64,000 nucleotides of DNA from Moringa oleifera (lineage: Eukaryota; Streptophyta; Magnoliopsida; Brassicales; Moringaceae). The stretch's first letter is position 1. Each line of letters starts with the position of its first letter. The stretch spans positions 6,267,001 through 6,331,000 of the forward strand of contig JAJFZO010000049.1 of NCBI GenBank assembly GCA_021397835.1, in the 5' to 3' direction. The translations under genes were made by a program, and so were the position numbers. The notes below the pieces were generated by a model. That model did not search any database, had not been told where the DNA came from, and saw nothing but the letters and a program-made list of their open reading frames with translations. Positions 49,300 to 60,700 of the stretch are shown piece after piece.

Positions 49300-49849
49300 T
49301 TTTGGTGGGTGTGCCTCATGCATCAGCATATATAGATAAGGCAGAACATAATTTGATGGATCTCCGTGCTTAATGCCCAGTCGCTAATGACAAATAGAAA
49401 AAGGAGGAAAGCAGAACAGAAAAAAGTTAGATGGAGGACATTCCACCATCCATTATCTCATGAGATTTGGCATTCTCCATCCGCTACTTCACTTCAGATA
49501 TAGACATATAAGAATTGGATTGTATGTCTTACAGTCCATTTAGATCTTGAGAATTACGAACCTGTAAAATGATTACATGTTTCCCAAGATTCTTCACGAC
49601 CTTGTAAACATCTCGTGCAGTGATTTTATGGGGACTTAGGAACAAATGGTAAGAGACTGACGCTTTATTGCACAAAGATGGTATTAATGGAGACCACTGG
49701 CCTTTTCATTAAAACAAACAATAACCAAAGTGAAAATATCATCTCTTAATCAAATTAGATCATCATTCCAAAAAAATTAGGCCATGGATGAACACCATAA
49801 AGTGGATACACTTGTCTTGACATCAAAAAAAGGAAAGAAAAGGATGAAG

Positions 49850-51013
49850 TTAAGGGTAGACTTCAATAAGTGATCTTAAACCCAGTACAGGAATTATCTT
49901 ATAGTCACTGAAACCAGCGTTGAAGAAGAGCTTAGCCCATTCTTTCTCGTTCCTCTCCCTCCCGGAGGCCAACACCATCATCAGCATGTCAAAGAAGAGT
50001 TGGGTTTCATTTGACTCATCAGAATCTTTCTGGTTCTCCATTATCATATCTATTATAATCACCTTCCCTCCTTCGCCATTGCTTGTAATTGCCTCCTTGC
50101 AGCGTCCAAGTATTTTCACGCACTCTTCGTCATTCCAGTCGTGAAGTATCCACTGCTTTCCAGTCACCGATCACAGAATACAAGCATGAAAAGCTTAAGA
50201 CTACAAAAAGAAATGGAAATTGAAAGATCAGCTCGAAGTGAAGAATACCTTTAACAAGATTCCATCTGCAGGAGGAACTGCTTCAAACATGTCTCCTCCG
50301 ACGTATTTCAAGTTGTGAGTGCCTTGCAAGCCGACAACAACATGTGGAAGATCGAACACAGTGCAGATCAAGTTGGGGAATGCATCAGCCAACGCCTTGG
50401 CCACGGTGCCGGTGCCACCCCCTACGTCGACCAATGATTTCAACCCTTTAAATGCTCCTTTGCACTTGTCAATGATCACGGTCGTAACCAATCTCGCATC
50501 ACTAGCCATACCTTCGTTGAACAAATGGTTAAGCTTCGAGACATGCTCAGCATAGTCCCAAAACGTCCTCCCATGAGCTGTAAGAAACGGGGTTGACTCC
50601 TCAGTTTGAAACCAAGCGCTCAAATGGTCCCATGGCTGTGTCACAATAGGATCCAACAGGAACAGCAAGAAGGGTCTCACACTCAAGGGCTCGTTCTCAA
50701 GCAGGAGCCTGGATGCATTGGTAAGCACATACCCTTCTTCAGGCTCATTCTCGCTAACCCTTTGCCTACCAAAGAAGCCGGAGTGAACCAAGACACGCAT
50801 CAAGCGAAAGACACAACGTGCTTTTGCAGGATTCACTGGTAGTGCAGCAACAAGCTGGTCGATGGTCATTGGTCTACCATGTTTATTAATGATATCAGGA
50901 ATGCCCAACTGAACAGCACATTTTAACGAACTAGAGTTCACCAAGTTGAGCATCTGGTTCCACACATGAGCTTGAGCGGCAAGCAGCTCATTGCTATGCT
51001 CGGTTCCCTCCAT
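49850..51013 (-). CDS. OMT4: trans-resveratrol di-O-methyltransferase-like SAM-dependent O-methyltransferase
   Basis: Exon 1 is 50249-51013 and exon 2 is 49850-50152, with a 96-base GT/AG intron nearly identical to OMT2's, giving 355 residues. All motifs match OMT2 at the same positions: LVDVGGGTG 194-202, FDLPHVV 220-226, GGDMFEAVP 239-247, WILHDW 256-261 and Glu at 294 and 326. Differences from OMT2 are scattered, for example Tyr instead of Cys at 154 and several near the N-terminus (MEGTEHSNELLAAQAHVWNQ). It converges on OMT3. The promoter shares the GCCATTCTGCAA-TATA block with OMT2 but lacks the G-boxes, so the two intact copies may be expressed differently. Substrate unknown; a phenolic is expected from the family. 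Confidence 0.93.
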
Positions 51014-51077
51014 CTCAACCTCTCAAACTCTTTATTGTTTCCCCTTACTGACAGCTCCTACAGGACAGGCCGCTCTC

Positions 51078-51086
51078 TATATAGAG
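51078..51086 (-). promoter_or_regulatory. TATA box of OMT4
   Basis: CTCTATATAGAG about 65 bases before the ATG on the minus strand, one TA shorter than in OMT2, next to the shared GCCATTCTGCAA block. Confidence 0.6.
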
Positions 51087-51560
51087 TTGCAGAATGGCTG
51101 TAGAGCCCTCCATGTTAGTGATGTGATTTAATGGCATGATTCAAGTGGTTCTGCTGTCCCTTCTAAGTGGGTATTTTGCTTGGACTTGGGGACCGCTCGC
51201 AGCCCACTATATCTCATCTATAGGATCTTCTTACATCATTACCAACATAAAGACAAAAAAAACCTCCAAATTTGACTATGTTGTTAATTTTTCATATAAT
51301 TAACTAAACATTCTTTTTACACAGAATTCTTATTAATTTTGTCAATTGAAGATCTAGTGTTGTCAGAATAACTATAGTGATTTGCAATAGTTTAATGTAA
51401 GGAATAATATTTTTTGCATTCTTAGTTCACTGTTTGTCCTTACTGTGAGATGTGAGTTGGCTTCACAATAGTATGGAAACCTCTACTAAGCATAGTGCCT
51501 GCATTTCTTTAGCAACATGTTTTAACTTGTTTCACAAATTATATATATCAACATACTAGG

Positions 51561-52284
51561 TATCTCACACCCAACAACATAGGAACAGGAGATGATCTTG
51601 GAATTGCATCTTAAATTTGTATCGGTCGATTATTTTAAGTTTAGGATTAATATTTATAGTAATTCCAAACAAAAAAAGGATTAATATTTAATAGTTTCTC
51701 TTTTCTTAAATCTTTAATATGAGCGTGTAATAAATGTTAAAATTAAGTTCTTATATTAACATTCATTTAGTCTTATTTTTTGGTTGTATTTTGTTAGTAC
51801 AAGAGAAATGGGAAAATGGTTTTTTTATTACTTGGGGAATATAATTTTTATCTCCTTTCACCTCTTTTAAAAAAATATCTTATTTTTTTCAGAAAAAAAT
51901 TATCAAAACTTCTTTTTGTTCTTATTCTCAAACTATCATAAAAAAACAATTCTTCAAAATTATTAACAGTGTTAAAAAAAATGAACTGAAGGTATGAATT
52001 ACAACGAATTAAGAGTTTGATACATGCTAAATTAAAACAATCGATGACAAAGAGGTAAAATTATAAAAGTATTAAATCTTTTTAAGGATTTACCCAAAAT
52101 TTATAGTTCCTCTTACAAAATAATTAAATTTCCTTAAAGCATATCTGATAGTCCAGGATTACATAAAACAGTCACATTAACTTATCTTGTCTTGAAAAGC
52201 TGGTTACAAAAGATGATGCTCATAATTGTGGGTATCGAACAGCCCATGTTCATGAAAAATAAAGTCTCTTTTAAAAGGTGGCAG
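51561..52284. other. AT-rich intergenic
   Basis: No supported feature until the GC-richer coding remnant begins. Confidence 0.4.
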
Positions 52285-52830
52285 TGACGGGTGGGGCAGA
52301 TATCTAAACTTTACCGTACGAAAAAGTTGATAAATTTTTCCCGTTGATAGGTTACGTCGAAGCATCGGTATCACAGTAACGGGTGGCCCAGAATGGGCGG
52401 AAGGCCATCGATATTCCGGTTGAGCTGGAAGTTCATATGGCGATCGAGCTGTAATGAGCTTGGACCAACGTTACTGAAAATTTTGAAGTGTCAAATGCGA
52501 TGTAAAAAGTGATGGACGAGTTCGTTCTGAACTTTTAGTGGATGACGCGTCAGAAGAACAAGAATGGTAAATTTAGTGCGTTATCAGGATCTTGATTTTA
52601 CACAGTTGAGCTGCCGCTCTGATGAATCAGTTGCTCCAGCACCAGCTCAGACGTCGGGTTATCCTGGACTCTACACTTGATCGATGAGACGACAAACACT
52701 ACAGGAAGTCGTTTTTTGGGTAAATCCACTGAAGGATCAGATCATACCATTAATCTTAGAACGCTCGTATCGCTGGGACGGGGGATGATTAGCCTTCTCC
52801 TCGTAAAACTACCATTTGTTTTTAAACTGA
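52285..52830 (+). pseudogene. GC-richer decayed coding sequence of unknown origin
   Basis: An island clearly richer in G/C than its surroundings. One frame gives protein-like text over about 540 bases with no apparent frameshift, but with stops at 52305, 52377, 52452, 52455, 52503, 52536, 52593, 52620 and 52623. The stretch after 52626 is open through 52830. I do not recognise the family. It could be a dead host gene fragment or an old nuclear copy of foreign (for example viral) origin; there is no LTR or pol context. Confidence 0.5.
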
Positions 52831-54469
52831 GTTGTATATGTTTTATGAACATTTTAAGTATTATTTGTAATTATTTTGAATATTTATTACATATTTTATT
52901 TTAATTTTATTGATTATTTTAAAAGATTTGAAGTAATTAAGCAGGTAAATTTTTTATTATATTTTTTAAAAAATATATTTAAAAAAATTTCCTTTTAATA
53001 TTTTAAAAAAAAAAAAAACGAAGGGTGAGCTTGATTTTCAATCGGTTGGTGTCATCTGATAACTTTTGATTTTGAAGCGTGAGCTCGGCTTTGAACAGAT
53101 TGAGCTAACTTCTCTCACTGAAAATTGCATGGCAATTGGTTTGAATTGAAGCTTGTGCTTCGGTTTCTATCGATTTGGGCTTACCTCTTCCCTGTTTCCA
53201 GTTGTATCAGTAGCATATAGCCGTGACAGTTGTCAATGCAATTGATTGACAGACAAGGATATTTAAAACAAATCATTAAATCATAAAAATCGTTTAAATT
53301 AAATTGTATAGAATAAATTATGAAGTTTTTAAATTAATGATTTAAAATAATTGAAAAATTATAAATTATATTAATATAATTTAATTTTTAAAAATATAAA
53401 TAATTTAATTTAAAATCAAATTAATTGTATCACATTAAATAAAAATTTATTTTTTTAATTTTTTGTTACTTTTCGAAAGCTGAGACTCAAAAATTTTATT
53501 TAAAAATTTTTTATTAATAAAATTTAATTATTATGTAATAAAAGCCACAAATTCTTAAATTTGTCATGTTTTTATTATCTATCTTTGCTCTTCTATCTGT
53601 AGTTTACTGAGTTAACTTTCATTTACAAAGAATGAGGTCTAATCACTTTAATAATCTTTTGAACCGTAAATTGATCACAATCTATATTTAAAATTTTTTA
53701 ATTTATGATAAGTTGATGTTACTTAATATTTACTTTGAAAGTATATTAATAAATAAAACCGTATCATATTTTATAATATGGTTTGATGTAATTTATATTA
53801 TTTAAGTTAAATTATACGGTTAAAAGTAATTATTAAACTATATCAATAGTTTGATAGGCTAAAAAAATATATGAATTGACCAAATCGCATCGCAAACTCC
53901 TCTATTAAGGGGTAACTTGTGTATCTTACACTTACTAATTGTTGAGAAAATTTAAGAATTTTATTTAAATATATTAAAAATAAAATAAATATTATTTTAT
54001 ATTTTATATTTTTTAATCAAATTTTAAATTTTAAAATATTTTAAAATTTTTTTTATTTAAATTAGATTTTAGTAAAAATAATTATAAAAAATTATATTTT
54101 TATTATTAAAATATCTAAAAAATTATTCAAATAGATATTAAATACCATTTCTATTTTATTTCTCAAATTTAAATAATTTTTAACTAATAAACTTTTTTCA
54201 TTATTTTTTAAAATTTTTGATAATATAAATTGTTTATAAATATATTTTCAATATTGAATTTTTTTTATAATGGTACTTAATACATTTTTTTTACATCTAT
54301 TCTTTGATTAATTTTTTCTTTGTCACGTCATCTTTAATATCCATATCGTCCAATTGACAAATGACATCACTTTCTTTTTATGATTGATCATAATAACACA
54401 ACATGTTTTTGCAATCTTTTGGTCTCACTTCACTTTCCCCACTCTAATTGGGGGAGAAAAAGCATTACA
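52831..54469. other. AT-rich intergenic
   Basis: Mostly A/T. The stretch 53270-53890 contains repeated A/T words and a short ACCGTATCA-type block reminiscent of degraded DNA transposons, but nothing I can classify. Confidence 0.35.
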
Positions 54470-54850
54470 GGTTGTCAGTGGTAGCCATAGCTCGAAAAGC
54501 ATTTAGGCTTGATTTGCTAAAGATTACATTATAAGTAAAGTTATTTTTAACCACCAACAAGCTCTAGATTTTCATAATTGTCAATAGGAAAGCAATGGTT
54601 CCTTCAACCGAAACTAATTAATGAGCTATATCGTAAGGTGAGATAGGGTTTTAGCTCTCTAATTCTTACAAAGGCATCATGAAATAGTATGTTTGTCAAG
54701 CTATCACTACTTACTAGTAGTTGTCACATTTAGTAACTATCTGAGGATAGTATGACTACCACGGCATCATTGTATAGCTCCTTCAACTTGAAGTTATCAT
54801 TCTGTAAAAGGTGATTGTTATAGGATGCAACCCTTTAATCAAATTTGCAC
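54470..54850 (-). mobile_element. Gypsy aspartic-protease region remnant (minus strand)
   Basis: Read on the minus strand, the segment gives YNDAVVVILSSDSY, then LLVSSDSLTNILFHDAFVRI, matching the V-L-V-D-S/N-G-S-S-A-D-I-L block of RIRE2/Tat-type proteases, followed by a P-L..F-G-like part. The protease Asp-Ser/Asn-Gly triad is degraded. Adjacent sequence to about 55450 may be the gag end of the same copy but is not convincing. This is a third, independent retrotransposon remnant in the window. Confidence 0.6.
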
Positions 54851-57028
54851 TGTCTTTTCTCCAGGACTTTCTTTTGAGTGAGATGTTGGGCTTAAGTTTG
54901 CTTGAAATCATATAGCATTGTTATGCCCCTAGTTTCCACAGCACTGGCTAATCATTATCATGTTGTTCTCTCTATGTGGGTTGATCTATATGTTGTTTCC
55001 TTCTGCAATCCCCACCTTTAAGAACTTGCATATTCATTTTTGTTACGTCTAACATCTTATGCGGTCCTTTCTTTGCTTTGATGTTTGGATATTTTCTTCT
55101 TCAATCTCATTCACTTATCTTTAAAATTCCATTAAGTGTGGGCTTAAAAGTAAACGTAAGTTGGACCTTCCATTGGGTCCTAATGTAGGGCAACTATGGG
55201 ATTAATGTTGACTTATTACCCAGGTTTGACTTTTTTAAGGGTCAAATCGATATTAAGCAGACTAAAGATGTTCGATAGTTCCGAAATCAGATCATGATGT
55301 TGGGGTTTCATCCTAACTAGACATTGGTGCAACAATGGAAGACTCTCTTTGCTATTCTCGGTGAACTTCTTCTAATGCGATACATCTCTTCTATTTGCTT
55401 CTGTTTGAAGTTCTAAGGCGCGAATCTAGTCTTGGGAATCTTCCTTTACCATGTTCATGTCTATAGATAATATCTTCATAAACTCAAGTACCTTTAAGAC
55501 AAAATTCTCATGTATTGTACCAAATAATATCACAAAAAAAAAAAAAAAATTGTGTTTGACTAAAAGTGATGAGCTTTAAAGGACATGTAAGACAAATAAG
55601 AAAACTATAAATGCTAAAGTCAACATATATTTCAAATGAGTTATTTAAGAGAATAAGAGCCACCTAATGCTTTTTATAAGTAACTTTGTTATGGGTAAGC
55701 AAGAGAGTGACTCCTTTATATCAGATGATGGCTTTGGGTATTCCTCCATTACGTGCGAATTTGTAGAGGTGAGTGAGGGGAAGACAAGTGGTGGTAGAAT
55801 GGGTGTCTTCTTTGAGCGACTTAAACTGGTTATGTGATTTGACAAGTTTTTCTATGTTAGGTTAGCTCGATATTCACAGTCTTGATGAAATATTACGATG
55901 TATTTTCTACTTAAAGTGTCATGCAAACAAATGTTGAATACAAATATATCAGATCAAGTTATTAATTTTTTTCAAATAAATATTTTATTTAAATAAAAGT
56001 TATTATATAATGTTTGATTTTAAATTAGGAAAAAGTTTTTTTGTTTGCCTTTATAAATAACCTTTAGTAAAATTGTTCATTTTTATTAATTTAATTTTTG
56101 TACTCTTTTTTTAAACTTTTGGACATAAAAAGTTTAAAATGGGAATCCTATTTACAAAAATATCGTTCTTTTGATTTTTATTCTTTCTATTTACTTTGTT
56201 TTGTGTTTCATTCTTTTCAAAAAAAAAGCCTAACAAACCTAATTCTCCACCCCTCTTATTTAAATAGTGAAGGTTTCTTTAAAATTCATTGAATCGTTGT
56301 TGATTCTTGACAAGCAACTCTCAAAAAATCTTAAAGGTACGTATATTTGTGAGTAAAAAATACAAAGATAAGCTTCGTGTGTAATGGTGAAGGTTTTTAG
56401 TAGTACTTTTTGGGTATAAGATAAGAAGTGTAATGATTTTTATGTTGGCTTTTCTTTGATTTCAAAATCCAAATATAGACATTATGTTCATAGTTGTTTG
56501 ATTTATGGTAATATATAATTTGGTTTTAATCCATTATTCTAATAACATCATAGTTTGACACATACATAAAAAAATTTTTGACTTTTATCGAGGACATTGT
56601 TTTTACTTGAATTTAGGATAAATGGAGTCAGTACTAAAATCATATGCATCGACACTAATGTCATATGCATTAACGCATGTTTATAGACATAATTTTGCTT
56701 GAATTTGGGGTAACATGGAATAGACATTAAAGGTTATATGCTTCCATATGTGAACATCAACTAAGATGTGAAAACAACATATCAAATAAATGAAGAATGT
56801 ATTAAAAGTTCATAAATTTTATGAGAAATTATGAACATATGGACTCGTATTTAAATATGTTTTTATATGACAAATATATATTTACACAAAAACATACAAC
56901 TTTACATGGAGATATCAATTTACACGAAAATACTCATAAAAAAAATGTGTTAACTCATATTGAATTGGTATGTCCATCCATATTTACTAGCAGTATCTTG
57001 ACATGAACCAACAATTTTATATAAAATC
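54851..57028. other. Intergenic, low content
   Basis: No gene is supported. A poly-A run lies at 55533-55549. Near 56600-56740 a CATATGCAT-containing phrase recurs as a weak, degenerate tandem. Confidence 0.35.
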
Positions 57029-57114
57029 ACATTACACAAAATTATATCTTTCCATATAAGTACATTACACAAAATTATATCTTTTCATGAAATCACATTA
57101 CACAAATTTGATAA
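57029..57114 (+). repeat. 33-bp tandem repeat, 2.6 copies
   Basis: ACATTACACAAAATTATATC begins at 57029 and 57062, and ACATTACACAAA begins again at 57095. The period is exactly 33 bases. Confidence 0.85.
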
Positions 57115-57747
57115 ACTTTGTATAAATAGAAAAATCTCGCATATAAAAATATACTTTTTTATTCTTTTATTCTCATTTAAAATTTTGAAAAATAATATAA
57201 GTATCCCAAAATGTAAGAAAAACAAAAATATTGATTTTTTAAAATTTTATAAAAAAAGAAATGAGTTGCATGAGTTAAAAAAAATAAAATTCTAAATTTT
57301 AATCTTATTTAATTCCAACTTTAATGTCATTATGCAAGAGACTGTACATTTGTTGGGATCAAAATTTATGCAAACAGTAATTTAATAATGTAAAGTATTT
57401 GAAAGTAATCCATCTTAGTAAATGCTGTCATATGCCAAAATGATTTAAGTTCTTATGTAGAAAAAGTTCAATCCATTACCGTAAAAGAAATTAAATAGAG
57501 ACAACTAAAATCAAAACAATTTCCTTGCTGAGACCTTTCTCCTTCCGACCTAGGCGACATTCATCTGTAAGAACAGACATCCAATAACCCCAATGCTCAG
57601 TCGCACTGCTCGGCTTTCATCTTCTTATCTTTCTGTATTCTTGATAAGCGTTCATGTTCTTCGGATACCCTGAATCAAAAGATTGAACAATTGGTGTGTG
57701 ATCTTATAGTCTACTCGCTTAAGAAAATAAGAAAAAGGAAAGAAGAG

Positions 57748-60700
57748 ATGATCTTACCTGTAGTGAAGCTAGGTACCCTTGCACTTAAAACCGCATGCAA
57801 ACCCATCGCTAATCGACTCAAGAAAGAGGCTGGCTTGCATCCCAGGTTCCGCCAGTTCATCATCAATATTGCCCAGGTTACTCATTCTTTTTTTTTTTTT
57901 CCTGGTTTCTTCAGTTATGGATTTTATATTAAACTTGGTCCCCGTAAATGGGTTATTCTTCTTTGCTGATTCTTTTGTGTGATCATGGTGCTTATCGGTT
58001 CTGCCCTTCTGCTGGTCTCTGGACATATTGTTCTGCCTCAGTTTTTCAGCGTAATTGTGTAATCATGTCTTGGAATTGATGCCTTTTCTTTATGTAGTGT
58101 TACGTTGGTGTCACAGATATTGGGGATTCTTTTTTTTTTTTTAATGTTTGGTGGCTCAAATAGTAGATTGGATGTTCCATTGCTGTTGAAGTAGGGTGTT
58201 GATGGGGGAATCTACTTCTTCAAGTTAAGGAAAGACATTCCATAAGTCTAGGAGAGAAAGAATACATAGTGAATCTTGATAGCAAGAGCCAAAAAGAGAA
58301 AAATGAATTAGCTCTTGCCACATCAGTCTACCATGGATGAGACCTTTTGTTAGTTGAAACATAAGGGAGGAACATCAGACTCGGCCTTATTTTGTTTCTT
58401 CTATGTTGGCTATTGAAGTTAAGCACCTATGCAAGACTGACCTCAGCAGACCAGTCTTCAACCTGTCAGACATTTTAGAAGATGCTAGAGGCCCTAAGTA
58501 GATTTGGCATTTAGAATGATGTTGTGGCATGGTCCCTAGATGCCATTTGTTTCCTCTCAGTGTTGGATGTGAAGTCCCACTTTACTGAATACATGCTGAA
58601 ATATGATGGTTTATCATCTAATCAATATCCAATGGCTTTGAGCACAAGCTCATTTAGCCAGTTGAAAATCCTGGCGGTCAGGTTACTTGAGGAGATTGGT
58701 CGCAGCCTATGCCTTTCAAGCTTTCTGGAAATCGAGTTCGGCAGCCTATGCATTGTGTAGCTGTCCTTAGTCTTCTGGTTATATGCCAACTACTTCAGTG
58801 TCCTACTCATGTTGCTCTTGTTTCATTGCTTTCTTGAATTCTTGTTCCCCATTTCAATAATGCCTCTTTTCTGCGGTAATTGAGTATTCTGTTTTGTGGA
58901 TGTGCACCTTTTATTTATCCTTTTTCATATGTAAAAGATTTTAAAAATTTTATTTTCTAGTGAAAGTTTTTCCGACTTTAATACCATTTACTTCATGTAT
59001 GTGATGTGTTTATTATTAATTGTGATTGAGTTCTTCTTTTTCTTTGAAATTAAACTTAACGGTTTCCCTAACACCCTTTATAATGCTGGATCAGGCAAAT
59101 CACCAATTTACTACCAAGGTGCAAAGACGCATTTATGGTCATGCTACTGATGTTGCAATACGCCCCTTGAATGAGGAGAAAGCTGTCCAAGCTGCTGCAG
59201 ATCTTCTTGGGGAACTCTTTGTGTTTTCGGTACATACAATCTCTGATTCTGTTTCATGAAGATAAAAGTTGACTGGTGTTTATATGGTAGTAACTGCAAA
59301 TACCTGTTTGTAGTTTGTATATTCTTGATGTCTTGTGTGTTTGTATGAGAGGGATTTCAGGAGATACATTTTCCTGTGGCTGACTTGTTTGATGTCAGGT
59401 AAATATGGTTTATGCCTGGTTTAAGCCTTTTAAAAAAAAATAAAAAATTTCTGGAGCATATAGATGGGAGAACCTGGTCATCAAATGTGGAAGTGGTGGT
59501 GTTTGTTATGGTTGATGTGCCTACTATAGTGGCTTCTGATTGTCCGTTCCCTGATTGATATTTTTTTCTGGTCTGCATTTCACTACGTTTCCAGTACTGG
59601 GCAGCACAATTCAAAGTGGGTGCACATCCGTGTAACCCAGACAGCATTATATTTTCTTTTGTAGTGTAGACTGCAGATAATAACATGGTGTTGGAGCTTG
59701 GATGTTATGCCAGAATATTAGATGGAAATCGGTTGACCTGAAATGCTACATAGCACATTGTTCTTCCTAAAAATAAATAATCAATTTGATGAACTCTAGT
59801 AACATTAAGTTCACTAATTTTCTTATTCTGAAGCCCTCAGTGTCGAGCATTGTGGAATCCTTTTTTGTATACTCATTAACACTCAAAAGGTAATTGCTTC
59901 ACCATTCTCAATCATGTGCTTGTGCCTGCTGCAAGCCTTGTGGTTGTGACCTTAAGCAGTTAAGCTTGCTGCTAGGCGACAGTCATAAATGCCATTGACT
60001 TTGTGAGAATGGCTTGAGGATCTTTGATGGGTTACTTGGGTAAAAGGCTCTCCAGTTTTCAACTCTCCCACTAGCAGTCCTTGGAGATATCCTTTGTGTT
60101 AGGCAAACTTATCCATTGTGCTGTATTCTAATCGCACTAGTGGGATTACTGAGTGTGGATGCCACCTATCGGTGTTATGTCAAATGCCGTTGGCCAATGA
60201 TACAAGTCCAAGCTCTTAGGAATTGGGTTTTTAAGATTCACATTTGTGGGCAAGAATGCAACTTGTGTCTACTGTCTCCACTTGACCATCTGAAAAGTAT
60301 CTTATAGGTATACTTCCAATTCAGTTCAACGGCCTTTACGTCATGTAGCCTCATGCTAAGGCATATTATCAACTCTATGTTTTTAGCACTGATATGCAGC
60401 ACACGTTTTTCCATCAACAATTCCATATGGCACTTGCTGATCGGTAACCTTAAGGAGAACTGTTTAACTCAAGAAGGCAAATGAATTTACCCCAACTGAT
60501 GAGGTCACATCTCTTAGGACTCTTAGAGAGTTTCCAGTAAAAGTAAGCAGTTACTAATGATGTATCTGCCACAGTAAGAGATACTCTAGTTGACCTGTCT
60601 AGTGGTGAAACCCACATGTATAACTTGTACACTGCAAGGGCTTTGAGTGGCCTTTCATTTGATGGTTTATATTGCTGTAATTTTTTCACTGCATGAAGCT

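Larger units (their letters stand above)
49300..51560. repeat. Segmental duplication, copy B (contains OMT4)
   Basis: Same-orientation partner of 34770-37010. Compared with copy A it has about 215-225 extra bases in the 3' flank (about 49472-49705) and lacks the G-box repeat in the promoter. Confidence 0.85.

Noticed and set aside
53270..53890. Possible DNA transposon ends
   Set aside because: Only short A/T-rich words recur; no consistent terminal inverted repeat or target duplication could be traced.
58180..60700. Possible genes inside the OPA3-like introns (open frames up to 109 residues)
   Set aside because: None shows a domain, splice context or repeat signature. Intron boundaries of the OPA3-like gene fit exactly without them.
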